Shown: positions 10,340 to 18,801, counted from the stretch's first letter. The stretch: 64,000 nt of DNA from Bradyrhizobium sp. BRP22 (GCF_020194175.1 NZ_JADYVX010000020.1:1-64000); one strand, 5' to 3'. Program-made: numbers and translations. Notes: generated by a model from the sequence alone, not told the origin.

Positions 10340-10946
10340 AGGAAAGGCCTACGTCATCGACGACGACGAGGCGATGCGAGATTCGCTGCAATTCTTACTC
10401 GATGCCGCGGACTTCGAGGTCAGCCTGTTCGATTCGGCGCAAACATTTTTGGATCAACTTTCCACAATCGAGTTCGGTTGCGTGGTCGCGGACATCCGCA
10501 TGCCCGGCATCGACGGCATAGAGCTGCTGAAGCGCATCAAGGCGAACCGCGCCACGCTTCCCGTCATCATCATGACCGGCCATGGCGACATTCCCTTGGC
10601 CGTTGAAGCCATGAAGCTCGGCGCGATCGATTTCCTGGAAAAGCCATTCGAGGACGACCGCCTGGTCGCGATGATCGACGCCGCGCTGCTGCAGGCCGAG
10701 GCCGGCGCCCGCGATGAGGCGATGATGCAGGACGTCGCAGCCCGCATCGCTTCGCTCAGTCCCCGAGAGCGCCAGGTGATGGACGGCCTGGTGGCCGGGC
10801 TTTCCAACAAGATGATCGCGCGCGACTACAATATTAGCCCCCGCACCATCGAGGTTTACCGGGCCAATGTGATGACCAAGATGCAGGCTTCCAGCCTATC
10901 GGAACTGGTCCGTCTCGCCATGCAGGCCGGCGCCCTGAAAGATTGA
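10329..10946 (+). CDS. fixJ: FixJ response regulator
   Basis: The 205-residue product is an intact NarL/FixJ-type activator. The receiver domain (about 1-120) has the acidic pocket DDDE near residue 11, the phosphorylatable Asp55 (VVADIRMPG), Thr in IIMTGHGD and Lys in EKPFED. The LuxR-type helix-turn-helix (about 140-200) reads LSPRERQVMDGLVAGLSNKM then IARDYNISPRTIEVYR. Phosphorylated FixJ activates fixK and nifA-type promoters at low oxygen. It overlaps the damaged fixL by 11 bases and is followed 288 bases later by fixK. Because FixL appears non-functional, its phosphate donor is unclear. Confidence 0.95.
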   Translation: MAPRGKAYVIDDDEAMRDSLQFLLDAADFEVSLFDSAQTFLDQLSTIEFGCVVADIRMPGIDGIELLKRIKANRATLPVIIMTGHGDIPLAVEAMKLGAIDFLEKPFEDDRLVAMIDAALLQAEAGARDEAMMQDVAARIASLSPRERQVMDGLVAGLSNKMIARDYNISPRTIEVYRANVMTKMQASSLSELVRLAMQAGALKD

Positions 10947-11138
10947 CCTGATCAAGTTGCCCGCGTCGGAAGGCTTTATTCGCTGCCTGGACGCGTCGAT
11001 CCCGAAGAGGGCAGCTGCTGCCGACATCCGCGATGTGCTGGTCAAGTGGCATGTCGAGGTAGCCTTTCTGTCCATATCAGGCATGCGGTCAACCGCGACT
11101 TACGCGGGGCCACGCTATAATCACTCGCCTCCGGGATT

Positions 11139-11146
11139 CTACGTAG
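11139..11146. promoter_or_regulatory. Probable FixJ-binding core upstream of fixK
   Basis: The palindrome CTACGTAG lies 89-96 bases before the fixK ATG at 11235. It differs by one base from the FixJ core GTAMGTAG as I remember it from work on fixK/nifA promoters, and it continues into GTGGCTTGCCCCTAAG. Position and sequence fit FixJ control of fixK. The site assignment is inference. Confidence 0.5.
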
Positions 11147-11234
11147 TGGCTTGCCCCTAAGGCATCTAGCGAAATTGTCGGGCTCCGTTCTTCCGTTTAC
11201 CAACGGGCCATCCGCTGCAGAGGAGATGGCTCAC

Positions 11235-11924
11235 ATGCTCACCCAATCGACCTCCCTTTCCGTCAGCATCAACAGGCCTACTCCCGGCGCATTTGTCCCC
11301 TCTAAACCGTTCAGTGGCCTCGCGGGCCTTGCCGGCCTGATCGCCACCGAGTTCACCTACCGCAAGGACGGGGAGATCTATGGCGAGGACGAGCCGGCAG
11401 AATATATCTACCAGATCGTCCGCGGCGCCGTACGCACCTACAAGCTGCTGTCCGACGGCCGTCGCCAGATCGGCGCGTTCCATTTGCCCGGCGACGTGTT
11501 CGGGCTGGAATCCGGCACGAAGCACCGCCTGGCGGCCGAAGCCGTCATCGACACCACCGTGCGCCTGGTGAAGCGCCGCAGCCTCGAACAGGCCGCCGGC
11601 ACCGACGTCCAGGTTGCCCACAAGCTTTGGACCATGACCACTGATGACCTCAAGCATGCCGAAGAGCACATGCTGCTGCTCGGGCGCAAGAGTGCGATGG
11701 AGCGGGTCGCGACCTTCCTCCTGGAAATGGATCGCCGCCTTGCGGTCGCCGGCATGATGGCGCTGCCGATGTGCCGCCGCGACATCGGCGACTATCTCGG
11801 ACTGACACTGGAGACCGTCTCCCGCGCGCTATCGCAGTTGAACGACGAAGGCGTACTCGGCTTTTCCGGCGCCCGGCAGATCGTCCTGCGCAACCGCCAG
11901 CGCCTGCGCAATATGGATATCTGA
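11235..11924 (+). CDS. fixK: FixK-type Crp/FNR transcriptional regulator
   Basis: The 229-residue product has an N-terminal cNMP-like beta roll (about 30-140: GEDEPAEYIYQIVRGAVRTY, RQIGAFHLPGDVFGLE), a long dimer helix and a C-terminal helix-turn-helix (MCRRDIGDYLGLTLETVSRA, with the E-SR recognition signature for TTGA half sites). It has no N-terminal FNR cysteine cluster, as expected for FixK, whose activity is set by transcription through FixJ. A longer frame is open upstream, but GAGGAG nine bases before ATG 11235 favours this start. Its predicted sites, TTGA-N6-TCAA, occur throughout the first 31 kb. Confidence 0.93.
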   Translation: MLTQSTSLSVSINRPTPGAFVPSKPFSGLAGLAGLIATEFTYRKDGEIYGEDEPAEYIYQIVRGAVRTYKLLSDGRRQIGAFHLPGDVFGLESGTKHRLAAEAVIDTTVRLVKRRSLEQAAGTDVQVAHKLWTMTTDDLKHAEEHMLLLGRKSAMERVATFLLEMDRRLAVAGMMALPMCRRDIGDYLGLTLETVSRALSQLNDEGVLGFSGARQIVLRNRQRLRNMDI

Positions 11925-12277
11925 CCGGCACCAGCCATCAAGGGCGGCTCATTTCTCGCGCCATTGGTGCCAAGAAGCGATCTCAACTCGTCGCGATCAA
12001 TGCCGACGGACCTCCTGTACTATGCTCACAAGATGCGCTCGTGTTTCTGCTGCTCATAGCTCGCCCCCCAGGTAGGACCGGCCCATCAAACTATCGCGCA
12101 GTTCGACAAGGGATGCGGCGGAACTCCCATCTTCTACGATGGAAAGTCGGCGGGCTTCACCTCAAGCCGGTCGGCATGCAAGGTCCAGTCATGAACCCCG
12201 CGCATCTCGCAAAACTTTCGCTTGGCGAGATCGATCGCGTGCGCACTCGGCTCGATCAGCGACACCCCGGAGTGTCT
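11925..12277. other. Gene-free stretch between fixK and the PNPOx-like gene
   Basis: No supported gene. One frame ending with TGA near 12192 reads FDKGCGGTPIFYDGKSAGF, and an overlapping ATG at 12190 opens MNPAHLAKLSLGEIDRVRTR; both look coding-like but lack a start or a recognisable family and may be decayed fragments. No regulatory palindrome was seen. Confidence 0.4.
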
Positions 12278-12730
12278 TCAGCAAGCGACGAGGTCGGTGT
12301 GCCCACATCCCTTGGAGTAGTCGAGCACAGAGATGACCGTCGGGATCAGGCGGAAGATGCGGACCTCGGAAGGTTTCGGTATCGGTAGGCCGACGCCCTT
12401 CTGGTCCGGGTACCGCGACATCAGGAGCGACATGGCCTTTTCGGCTTCGGCAGGGTCGATCACGACGTTTGCCCGCGCCGCCATGGATAGGCCGGTGATG
12501 TCCATCACCTGGGCGGGATCGTCATCGATCGCCAGTGACACGCGGTCGTCGCGCGCCAGATTCGACGCTTTTTGACTGTCCGGGCCGCACAGGAAGTAGA
12601 TCGCAAAGCCATCGTTCGCATATCCCACGGTGGTCACCTGCGGCCACCCGTCCGGCCGGAGCGTTGCAATTCTCATGGTGCGGTGTTGATCGAGCAGCGC
12701 AAGGATTTTCCGTCGGAATGACTCATCCAT
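12278..12730 (-). CDS. Pyridoxamine-5'-phosphate-oxidase-like FMN-binding protein
   Basis: A 150-residue split-barrel flavin protein of the PNPOx-like family. The N-terminal half carries the usual pattern TMRIATLRPDGWPQVTTVGY and IYFLCGPDSQKASNLARDDR, followed by VSLAIDDD. Members bind FMN, F420 or heme and catalyse diverse reductions, so the substrate cannot be named. GGAGG lies six bases before ATG 12730. A perfect FixK-type palindrome is centred about 65 bases upstream, so it is probably induced at low oxygen together with the neighbouring cytochrome and stress genes. Confidence 0.85.
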   Translation of the reverse strand: MDESFRRKILALLDQHRTMRIATLRPDGWPQVTTVGYANDGFAIYFLCGPDSQKASNLARDDRVSLAIDDDPAQVMDITGLSMAARANVVIDPAEAEKAMSLLMSRYPDQKGVGLPIPKPSEVRIFRLIPTVISVLDYSKGCGHTDLVAC

Positions 12731-12787
12731 CGATCGCCTCCACGTCGCAAAATTGTCGAAACCCTAGCGGCGACGGAACAGGCGTCT

Positions 12788-12801
12788 TTGAGGAATCTCA
12801 A
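12788..12801. promoter_or_regulatory. FixK/FNR-type box before the PNPOx-like gene
   Basis: TTGAGGAATCTCAA is an exact TTGA-N6-TCAA site and a near-perfect palindrome over all 14 bases. Its centre is about 64 bases before the start codon at 12730 and about 96 bases before the DUF2269 remnant on the other strand. Confidence 0.65.
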
Positions 12802-12890
12802 CGTTTCCTCGGCTGCAATGAGACATTTTGAAACTCGCGCGCGTAAGTCAAACGTTCGCGTAAGGCGTGCTCGGTGACGAAGTGTGCAAT

Positions 12891-13088
12891 GGACGCCTAC
12901 CTGCTACTGCGCTTTGCCCATCTGCTCGGCCTCATGCTCATGTCGGCCGGCCTCGTCGGCGTCTTCGTCTCTGATATGCGTTCGCGGCAAGTGCGCGACC
13001 TGAAGCTTTTCGCCCAGGCAGTGACCGTAATTGCCGTGTTCTAGGATGGGCTCGTCGTTCCGGGCGCGCTCCTTCTGCTCGCGGCTTC
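12891..13088 (+). pseudogene. DUF2269-like membrane protein remnant with internal stop
   Basis: ATG at 12891 opens MDAYLLLRFAHLLGLMLMSA, a typical first transmembrane helix of DUF2269-like proteins, and runs to a TAG at 13042-13044. The same frame continues past the stop as DGLVVPGALLLLAASA, a natural continuation with a second hydrophobic segment. The TAG therefore looks like a nonsense mutation (VFYDG to VF-stop-DG would need one base). At about 13088 the sequence switches to groEL. The family assignment is tentative. Confidence 0.5.
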
Positions 13089-13672
13089 AGCAGATCCGTC
13101 GTGAGATCGGGAAGACGTCGAGCGATTATGACCGCGAGAAACTTGAGGAGCGGCTTGCCAAATTGTCCGGCGGCGTTGCCGTCATCCGCGTGGGCGCTCC
13201 CACCCAAGCCGGGATGAAGTCCAAGAAGGAGGCGCTGGATGAAGCCATCAGTTCCACTCAGGCAGCAGTGGCCGAAGGCATTGTGCCTGGTGGCAGCCTT
13301 GCGCTTCTGAAGTGCATCGGGGCGATCGGTATTGAGGAGGATGCCTGCCATGGTGACGAAAAGACCGGCGTCAGTATTCTGAAGCGAGCACTCGAGACGC
13401 CCGCGCGTCAGATTGCAGAGAATTCCGCGGTCGATTGGGGCATGGTAGTGGCGAAGATGATGGCCGGCCAAGGCAACTTTGGCTTCGACGCCGCGCGCAA
13501 GGAGTATGTCGACCTTGTCGAGGCCGGCATCATCGACCCTGTAAAGGTGGTTCGAACGGCGCTGGAGAACGCGGTTTCGGTCGCGAGCGTATTGCTGCTT
13601 ACTGAGGCTATCATGACCGAAATACCCGAGGCCAAGAGAGAGCGGGCGACAGAGCCGGAGCTTGCGATCTGA
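13085..13672 (+). pseudogene. groEL: GroEL C-terminal fragment
   Basis: About 195 residues match the end of the chaperonin GroEL: SDYDREKLEERLAKLSGGVA, VIRVGAPTQAGMKSKKEALD, AVAEGIVPGGSLALLKC and EYVDLVEAGIIDPVKVVRTA. This covers part of the apical domain, the second intermediate segment and the second equatorial segment. The first roughly 350 residues, including the first ATP-binding segment, are missing, so it cannot form a working chaperonin. The frame stays open upstream only through sequence belonging to the DUF2269 remnant, so the junction near 13088 is a deletion or recombination point. The tail is ERATEPELAI instead of a GGM repeat. Confidence 0.85.
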
Positions 13673-14106
13673 TTCTTGCCGGCGATCCCCGCGAGGCTCG
13701 GTCGTCGAGGCCGTTGGCCCCTCCCCCCCCTCAAGGGTGCCCATGCGCGCTGCCTCGTTCCATGGCCGGCAGCTTGATCCTTGTCAAAACCACGCGCGCT
13801 CTCGAATGCGAAGTTTCTTATGGTTCACGAGACGGCTTAGCGGGACGACGAGGAGATGAATCGCCTACGGCTACGGGCAGATCCGAGATCGGCTGATGCA
13901 GGCTCTGCCAGAGCCAGCAGCGGAACGGCACCCCTCACGATCATACGACGCCGGGGACGTTCTCGCCGCGGCAACGTCGTCGAAGTGGCCCTACCGTCTC
14001 CTGGTATGGCCGGCTTCTCATCATTGGAACGCTACTGGTGGCGGCGGGATGGGAAATATTTCGGCTCCTACTTGCCGTACTCACACTTGATTAAACAGCA
14101 GCTATA
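13673..14106. other. Degenerate stretch with an orphan FixK box
   Basis: No supported gene. A FixK-type box is at 13774-13787, and an ATG at 13856 follows it, but its 83-codon frame is arginine-rich and unlike a protein. A different frame ending at the TAA 14093-14095 reads WYGRLLIIGTLLVAAGWEIF then RLLLAVLTLD, a plausible transmembrane helix with no start codon. This looks like a small membrane-protein gene broken by frameshifts. Confidence 0.4.
13774..13787. promoter_or_regulatory. FixK/FNR-type box without an intact target
   Basis: TTGATCCTTGTCAA fits TTGA-N6-TCAA exactly. The next start codon at a comparable spacing is ATG 13856 (about 75 bases), which opens only a degenerate frame. The nearest intact gene, the cytochrome c at 14107, is about 325 bases away. 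Confidence 0.55.
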
Positions 14107-14430
14107 ATGCGTGTGTTCATCATCTCATCCTTGTTCGGCGCTCTTGCTGCGGGTACCGCAGTTCAGGCACAGCACATCGGTGATATTCGGCAAGGACGTC
14201 AGCTTGCACTTGGTGTCTGCGCCTCATGTCACGCTGTCCGCGCCGGCCAGCCTCAGTCGCCCCTCGCGACAGCACCGAGCTTCGAAAAAATCGCCAACAC
14301 GCCGGGGATGACCGCAGCAGCTCTTAACTTCTGGCTTACCGCCCACGCACATCCCACCATGCCGCTTCTAATTCTCTCTTCGCAGCAGGTTCGTGACGTA
14401 TCGGCCTATATTCTGAGCCTGCGGGACTAG
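14107..14430 (+). CDS. Small periplasmic cytochrome c
   Basis: A 107-residue class I c-type cytochrome. The signal peptide MRVFIISSLFGALAAGTAVQ ends at AQA; the heme motif CASCH lies at about residue 38 and the likely axial methionine in HPTMPLL near residue 80. The final helix VRDVSAYILSLRD is typical. It probably shuttles electrons in the periplasm. It is convergent with a second 107-residue cytochrome c and their stop codons overlap in a shared CTAG. No strong ribosome site is visible. Confidence 0.88.
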   Translation: MRVFIISSLFGALAAGTAVQAQHIGDIRQGRQLALGVCASCHAVRAGQPQSPLATAPSFEKIANTPGMTAAALNFWLTAHAHPTMPLLILSSQQVRDVSAYILSLRD

Positions 14431-14750
14431 CGCACCAAGCCCTTGATGTAGGCTACCAAATCGGCAATCTCGGCGCGCGAGAGCGAGAGGTTCGGCATGC
14501 GCGAGTGATGCGGGCTGGCCAGGAAAGTTGCGAGCGCCGTCTCGTCGAAACGTCCGCCGATCTCAGCGAAGGTTGGGACAGTGTCGGAGGCTCGTTGCTG
14601 CCCGGGCGCAATCACATGGCATTCGGCGCACCAGCGCTCGGCAAGCCGATGGCCGTTGGCGCTGTCGGCGGTCGCCGGGTTACCTGTCGAGATCAACAGG
14701 CAGAGGATAGCGAGGCCAAGGCCTGCGAACCCTCCATTCTCATGCTGCAT
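14427..14750 (-). CDS. Small periplasmic cytochrome c (paralogue of the convergent neighbour)
   Basis: A 107-residue c-type cytochrome with signal peptide MQHENGGFAGLGLAILCLLI, heme motif CAECH at about residue 43 and probable axial Met in HSRMPNLSLS. GGAGGG lies four bases before ATG 14750, so the longer frame upstream is rejected. Order and spacing of heme site, Met region and final helix (IADLVAYIKGLVR) parallel the gene at 14107, so the two are probably diverged duplicates now in convergent orientation. The stop codons of both are formed from the same four bases (14427-14430). Confidence 0.87.
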   Translation of the reverse strand: MQHENGGFAGLGLAILCLLISTGNPATADSANGHRLAERWCAECHVIAPGQQRASDTVPTFAEIGGRFDETALATFLASPHHSRMPNLSLSRAEIADLVAYIKGLVR

Positions 14751-15168
14751 CGCTCCCTCCTCTCCGTCGCTTGCCGGAGCGCCCCCTTCGGACCCTATTC
14801 GAGCGAGAAACGTCGAGTCCAGCATTGATCAATCCTAAGAGAAGTGCCCGTCCATGCGGCTGCCCCGGGCTTGCTACACCAACGATTGCTTCGCCTTGGG
14901 CGTGTAACGCCCGTCGAAGTGGGCAGAACGGTGCAGAAGCCCCATCGAACAAGGCTGCAAGCGCTCGATCGCAGGGTCGAACAAACGTCAGTTGGCGGCA
15001 CAGTCTCGGCAACGCACTCGCACGGCAAGCATTACTTCTGAGGCCGAACTTGTTCGAGCGGAAAAAATGCTTTGGGCCGACAAGCCAAGTGCACTCTGAT
15101 CTAGATCAATATGTCGGTAATTCTCTGCACTTACGTACGAATGGTCGCAAAATCCAGGGAAGAACGAC
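14751..15168. other. Intergenic region between cytochrome c and universal stress protein genes
   Basis: No supported gene. It holds the FixK-like box at 15096-15109. A short TTGATCAA at about 14824-14831 lacks the six-base spacer and is not counted. Confidence 0.5.
15096..15109. promoter_or_regulatory. FixK/FNR-like box (one mismatch) before the universal stress protein gene
   Basis: CTGATCTAGATCAA differs from TTGA-N6-TCAA only in the first base. Its centre is about 66 bases before the ATG at 15169, the same spacing as the exact sites upstream of other genes here, which supports function. Confidence 0.55.
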
Positions 15169-16005
15169 ATGTTCAAGAGCATCCTGGCACTCGTCCCTTC
15201 CGAGCGTCCGGTTCGGCCAGTTATCGACGGTTCAGTCGCGCTGGCTATGGCCTGCCACGCCCATGTCAATGCATTGGCGATCGGCTACGAGTCCACCAAT
15301 ATTCCGATGGCCGCAATAGCCGGCCCGGCGACCGGAATGATGTTTGAGGAAAACCGGCTCCGCGCTCTCGAGCGCGCACAAACAGCAATGAGCGTCTTCG
15401 AGGTCGAAGCAAAAAACGGTGGAATTTCCTGCAACTGCCGCGCGATCAGCGCAATTCCGGCCGAAGCACTCTCGATCGCCGGTGCAGCTGCGCGACTTCA
15501 TGAATTGATCGTCGCTTTGCAGCCGGAGTTTGAGCGCCACACGTTCGACAACGACCTTTCCATGGAAATCCTGTTCCAGGCAGGCGGCCCAGTCCTGTTC
15601 ATGCCATACACATTCCGCGGCGCATTTTCGGCGCGCCGTGTCGGAGTCTGCTGGGACGGAGGCCGTCTCGCGAGCCGCGCGCTGCGGGACGCGATGCCGC
15701 TGCTCCGCAAGGCAGATGCACTCACGATTATCACCATCACGAATTCCAGCTCGATTCCGGCCGAGGCCACCCCCGAGCGTCTTGTCCGGCATCTGGCGCG
15801 CGTTGGATTGCCCGCCAGGATCGTGTCTTTCCCGGCAGGACATTCTGAAATCCAGCCGGCCATTCTTTCCGTTGCGGCGGATCAAAGCCTGGACCTATTG
15901 GTGATGGGCGGCTACGGACATTCGCGTTTGCAGGAAAGGATCCTCGGCGGCGTCACCCGTGAAATGCTTCGGTGCATGACGGTACCGACGCTGATGTCGC
16001 ACTGA
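15169..16005 (+). CDS. Universal stress protein, tandem UspA domains
   Basis: The 278-residue cytoplasmic protein has two UspA-like folds. The C-terminal one keeps the nucleotide-binding pattern GGYGHSRLQERILGGVT (G-x2-G-x9-G-T/S), while the N-terminal half is degenerate. AGGGAA precedes the ATG at 15169. With its FixK-like box it is likely induced under low oxygen, as for many rhizobial Usp proteins. A second tandem Usp gene lies at 17920-18741, and their C-terminal motifs are alike. Confidence 0.9.
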   Translation: MFKSILALVPSERPVRPVIDGSVALAMACHAHVNALAIGYESTNIPMAAIAGPATGMMFEENRLRALERAQTAMSVFEVEAKNGGISCNCRAISAIPAEALSIAGAAARLHELIVALQPEFERHTFDNDLSMEILFQAGGPVLFMPYTFRGAFSARRVGVCWDGGRLASRALRDAMPLLRKADALTIITITNSSSIPAEATPERLVRHLARVGLPARIVSFPAGHSEIQPAILSVAADQSLDLLVMGGYGHSRLQERILGGVTREMLRCMTVPTLMSH

Positions 16006-16283
16006 TACTTCCGAATCGGAATGCCGACCTATCGCTGAATTGCGACGACCATCGCACGCCACTTTGCGGCGCCCGGCAATGAAATGCGAGCGGCCCTGTA
16101 GGCGGAGTTCCTACCCCTCGAGGTAGATCAACCTGCTCGTCTCGATCCGCGAGAGGCTCTACGACAAGATGCGGACTGGCAGGCCAGCACAATCGAGGAT
16201 GAGGCGCCCACATCAACCAGATCGAACGCTTCTTCGTCCTCATCACCGCGCATCCGCTGCGACTCTTTCGATTCCACCGCCGA

Positions 16284-17621
16284 CTATTTCGATCCGGCCG
16301 AATCCGCGCTCATCCTCGACTTTTCGTCTGGCTGGCACAGGATCAGACGGAGCCCGTCGGCGCTGATTGGCTGGACCGACTCGCCAATGGGCGCGCGGGT
16401 TTGTTCTGCAGTGGGACGATTCAAGTGGGCGAAACTGGTCTTTTCGACCCGCTTGGACCACGATCGATAATAAGCAACGGCCGTCATGATGGCGAGACCG
16501 CCGCTACCGACGATGAGTTGAGCAAAAACGCCGTCCGAAGTCGTTCGCAAGACAAAGTACCCGATGAATGAAAGGTAGATTCCCACGCAGAACACTTCGA
16601 GAGACTGCTGGCCGCATTTGACCAGAGGTTGCCATATGGCCGCCTGGAGTCCTTGGGCGTCGATTGGGATGAACCGCGCCGCCAACGTGATCAAAACAGC
16701 CAGATGCAGGAAGCGGTAGGGTGCCAGATTGGTTTTGTCATTCGGGTTGAAGGCCTCGAACAAGGCGCGCGGAAGCATTCTCTCGAGCTCAGGCAGATGC
16801 GCCGACAGCGTCAGCACCAGCGCAAAGGCAAGATAGATCGCACCAAGCAGAACGATGAGCCGCGAGCGCACCAGGAAGTGCAGCGTTTCGGATCCGCCCA
16901 ATGCCAGCCACGCGCCCACGACAAACAGAAGCTGCCATGCGAACGGGTTGAAGTACCAGACGCCTGACGGATAGGAGGGCAGGTTCCACCCAAATTGCCG
17001 GGCCGCAAAATAAAGCAACACCGATCCAAGCATTACCCCGTCTGGACTTCTAAGCATCAGCCAAAGCACCAGTGGAAAGACGCCCATCAAGAGGACGTAG
17101 AGCGGCAGTACGTCCAGATTGACGGGCTTGAATTTCAGCGTCAGCTCCTGAGTCAAGGTTTCCACCGGAGCATGGATGAGAGGGGCTGCGTTATATCGAT
17201 CGATGAGATCAGGCAGGTCAAAGCCCTGGGACAGAAAATGAATCGACGCCAGGTAGAACACGAACAGGAGCACGTGGGCGACGTAGATTTGCCAGACCCG
17301 CCTAAAAAGCCTTGTCGTTCCGAAAATAAATCCTCCGTCGTCCATCCTTCGTGTGTACACGGTGGCTGACGTGTACCCGGAAATGAATAGGAACAGATCG
17401 GCGCCGTCGCTGAAGCCGTAATTCCGGAAGGTCAGCCAGGCGAGCATCGAGCTTGGAATATGGCCGAGGAACATCGCCCAGTTGGCGAGGCCTCGAAATA
17501 GATCGAGGCGGAGATCTCGCGTGCCTGGTGGAAGAGCAAGCTTTGCTCTCATCGGGTTCAATCCGAATGGGACAACCGGCATGTCAAGGCTCACACAGAG
17601 CGTCCGGTTGACCGCCCGCAT
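16284..17621 (-). CDS. opgC: OpgC-family membrane acyltransferase
   Basis: About 445 residues with ten or so transmembrane helices and the OpgC pattern: RDLRLDLFRGLANWAMFLGH, then GADLFLFISGYTSATVY, and a central NLDVLPLYVLLM. OpgC transfers succinyl groups onto osmoregulated periplasmic glucans; here the glucan could be cyclic, as in bradyrhizobia. The start is uncertain: ATG 17621 is used, TTG 17666 and ATG 17582 are alternatives, and none has a clear ribosome site. A FixK-type box at 17694-17707 lies upstream, an unusual linkage of envelope glucan modification to oxygen control. No opgG or opgH is adjacent. Confidence 0.85.
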   Translation of the reverse strand: MRAVNRTLCVSLDMPVVPFGLNPMRAKLALPPGTRDLRLDLFRGLANWAMFLGHIPSSMLAWLTFRNYGFSDGADLFLFISGYTSATVYTRRMDDGGFIFGTTRLFRRVWQIYVAHVLLFVFYLASIHFLSQGFDLPDLIDRYNAAPLIHAPVETLTQELTLKFKPVNLDVLPLYVLLMGVFPLVLWLMLRSPDGVMLGSVLLYFAARQFGWNLPSYPSGVWYFNPFAWQLLFVVGAWLALGGSETLHFLVRSRLIVLLGAIYLAFALVLTLSAHLPELERMLPRALFEAFNPNDKTNLAPYRFLHLAVLITLAARFIPIDAQGLQAAIWQPLVKCGQQSLEVFCVGIYLSFIGYFVLRTTSDGVFAQLIVGSGGLAIMTAVAYYRSWSKRVEKTSFAHLNRPTAEQTRAPIGESVQPISADGLRLILCQPDEKSRMSADSAGSK

Positions 17622-17693
17622 GCCTATTTCAGTGTCGGAGCCTGCGACGATCGTTAAGAAAGACAAACGTTACGAGCGATGCCGATGAGCTTG

Positions 17694-17707
17694 TTGAGCC
17701 ATATCAA
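17694..17707. promoter_or_regulatory. FixK/FNR-type box before opgC
   Basis: TTGAGCCATATCAA fits TTGA-N6-TCAA. It is centred about 80 bases before ATG 17621 and about 35 bases before the alternative TTG 17666, so its usefulness depends on which start is real. Confidence 0.5.
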
Positions 17708-17919
17708 GGATGGGAAAAAGCGGCAGATTGGATCTGCAGGAGGTCGGCGGACCCACGCGCCGCCTAGCGCTCCGGGGAAACGTCCGTTTGTAAGGTCCGC
17801 TCGCTCCAGCAATTTCGGGTAGCTGCCCGATCCGGACCTCCGGCAATGCTCGCTTTCGTGGCGTTATCGGGGCATAGCAGATGTTGAACTCGCTCCATCT
17901 ATGCGCATGCGTGCCCAAG

Positions 17920-18741
17920 CTAGTGTGACATCATCAGGCAAATCGGTGCCTCCCGTAGAAGGCCGATGGTCATGCCTCCGAATATCCATTCACCCAACCG
18001 GCTGTGCCCATAGCCTCCCGTCACGATCAAATCCGCGCCTTCATCCCTTGCCAGCCGGATCAGGTAGCGTGCGTCCGGCTCGGCCGTGTGCACGCGAACC
18101 TCGTATTGACAGCTTGCGCCGTGACGCCCGAGATATTTTGCGACGTCGCGCACCCGGAGTCGTGCCGCGTCCTGCTGGTCCGATGTGCAGAGTTCGATGA
18201 CGGTCACCCGCGAAGCCCTGGTTAGGAACGGCAGCGCGTCGCGCACCGCAAGCCGGGCCTCCCGGGTGTCCTTCCAACCGACCACGACACGGTCGGCCGA
18301 CAGCTCCGTCACGCGCTCGGGCACCGAAAGCATCGGTCGGCCCATCCGGAGCATCGCCTCGGCGGCATCGATATAATGGTAGTAGTTCTCCTTCAACTGC
18401 TTGCGCTTGATGACCACGAGGTCGGCTGCTCTCGCCTGATCGACCAGGAAGGTGGTCGGAAATTCGTACGCCCAGCGCCATTCAACCTTGTCTCCTGGCA
18501 GGCCGACGACGCTCCTGAACCAATCCTCTTTGGCGGCCAGACCCGCCTGCATCCGCTTGAGGTCCTCTTCGGTGGTCTCCTCAATCATCACACCCTCGGC
18601 AGCAAAGGGAGGCTCGACGGCGAAAGCGGAAACGCCAATGATGGACGCCCCGAACTTGGTCGCGATGCCTTCTGCGACTCGGATCTGCCCTTCTTCCTGC
18701 TGCTGGGGATCTACATACACCATGACATTGGCAAGGCTCAT
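17920..18741 (-). CDS. Universal stress protein, tandem UspA domains
   Basis: A 273-residue tandem Usp. The N-terminal domain begins SLANVMVYVDPQQQEEGQIR, and the C-terminal domain carries the ATP-binding motif GGYGHSRLGEWIFGGMT. The start at 18741 (MSLANV) is chosen because GGAG lies seven bases upstream and the longer frame upstream would cover the FixK box. That box (18802-18815) is centred about 67 bases before the start. Related to the Usp at 15169, with the same length class and motif, but only moderately similar. Confidence 0.9.
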   Translation of the reverse strand: MSLANVMVYVDPQQQEEGQIRVAEGIATKFGASIIGVSAFAVEPPFAAEGVMIEETTEEDLKRMQAGLAAKEDWFRSVVGLPGDKVEWRWAYEFPTTFLVDQARAADLVVIKRKQLKENYYHYIDAAEAMLRMGRPMLSVPERVTELSADRVVVGWKDTREARLAVRDALPFLTRASRVTVIELCTSDQQDAARLRVRDVAKYLGRHGASCQYEVRVHTAEPDARYLIRLARDEGADLIVTGGYGHSRLGEWIFGGMTIGLLREAPICLMMSH

Positions 18742-18801
18742 AACCATGCTCCATTGATCTGGGAGTGACACAACCTCTCGCGCATCGACGCGTGGCCATG
18801 G

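Noticed and set aside
10943..10955. TTGACCTGATCAA at the fixJ stop codon
   Set aside because: The spacer is five bases, not six, so it is not a proper FixK/FNR site.
14824..14831. TTGATCAA upstream of the minus-strand cytochrome c
   Set aside because: The two half sites abut without the required spacer.
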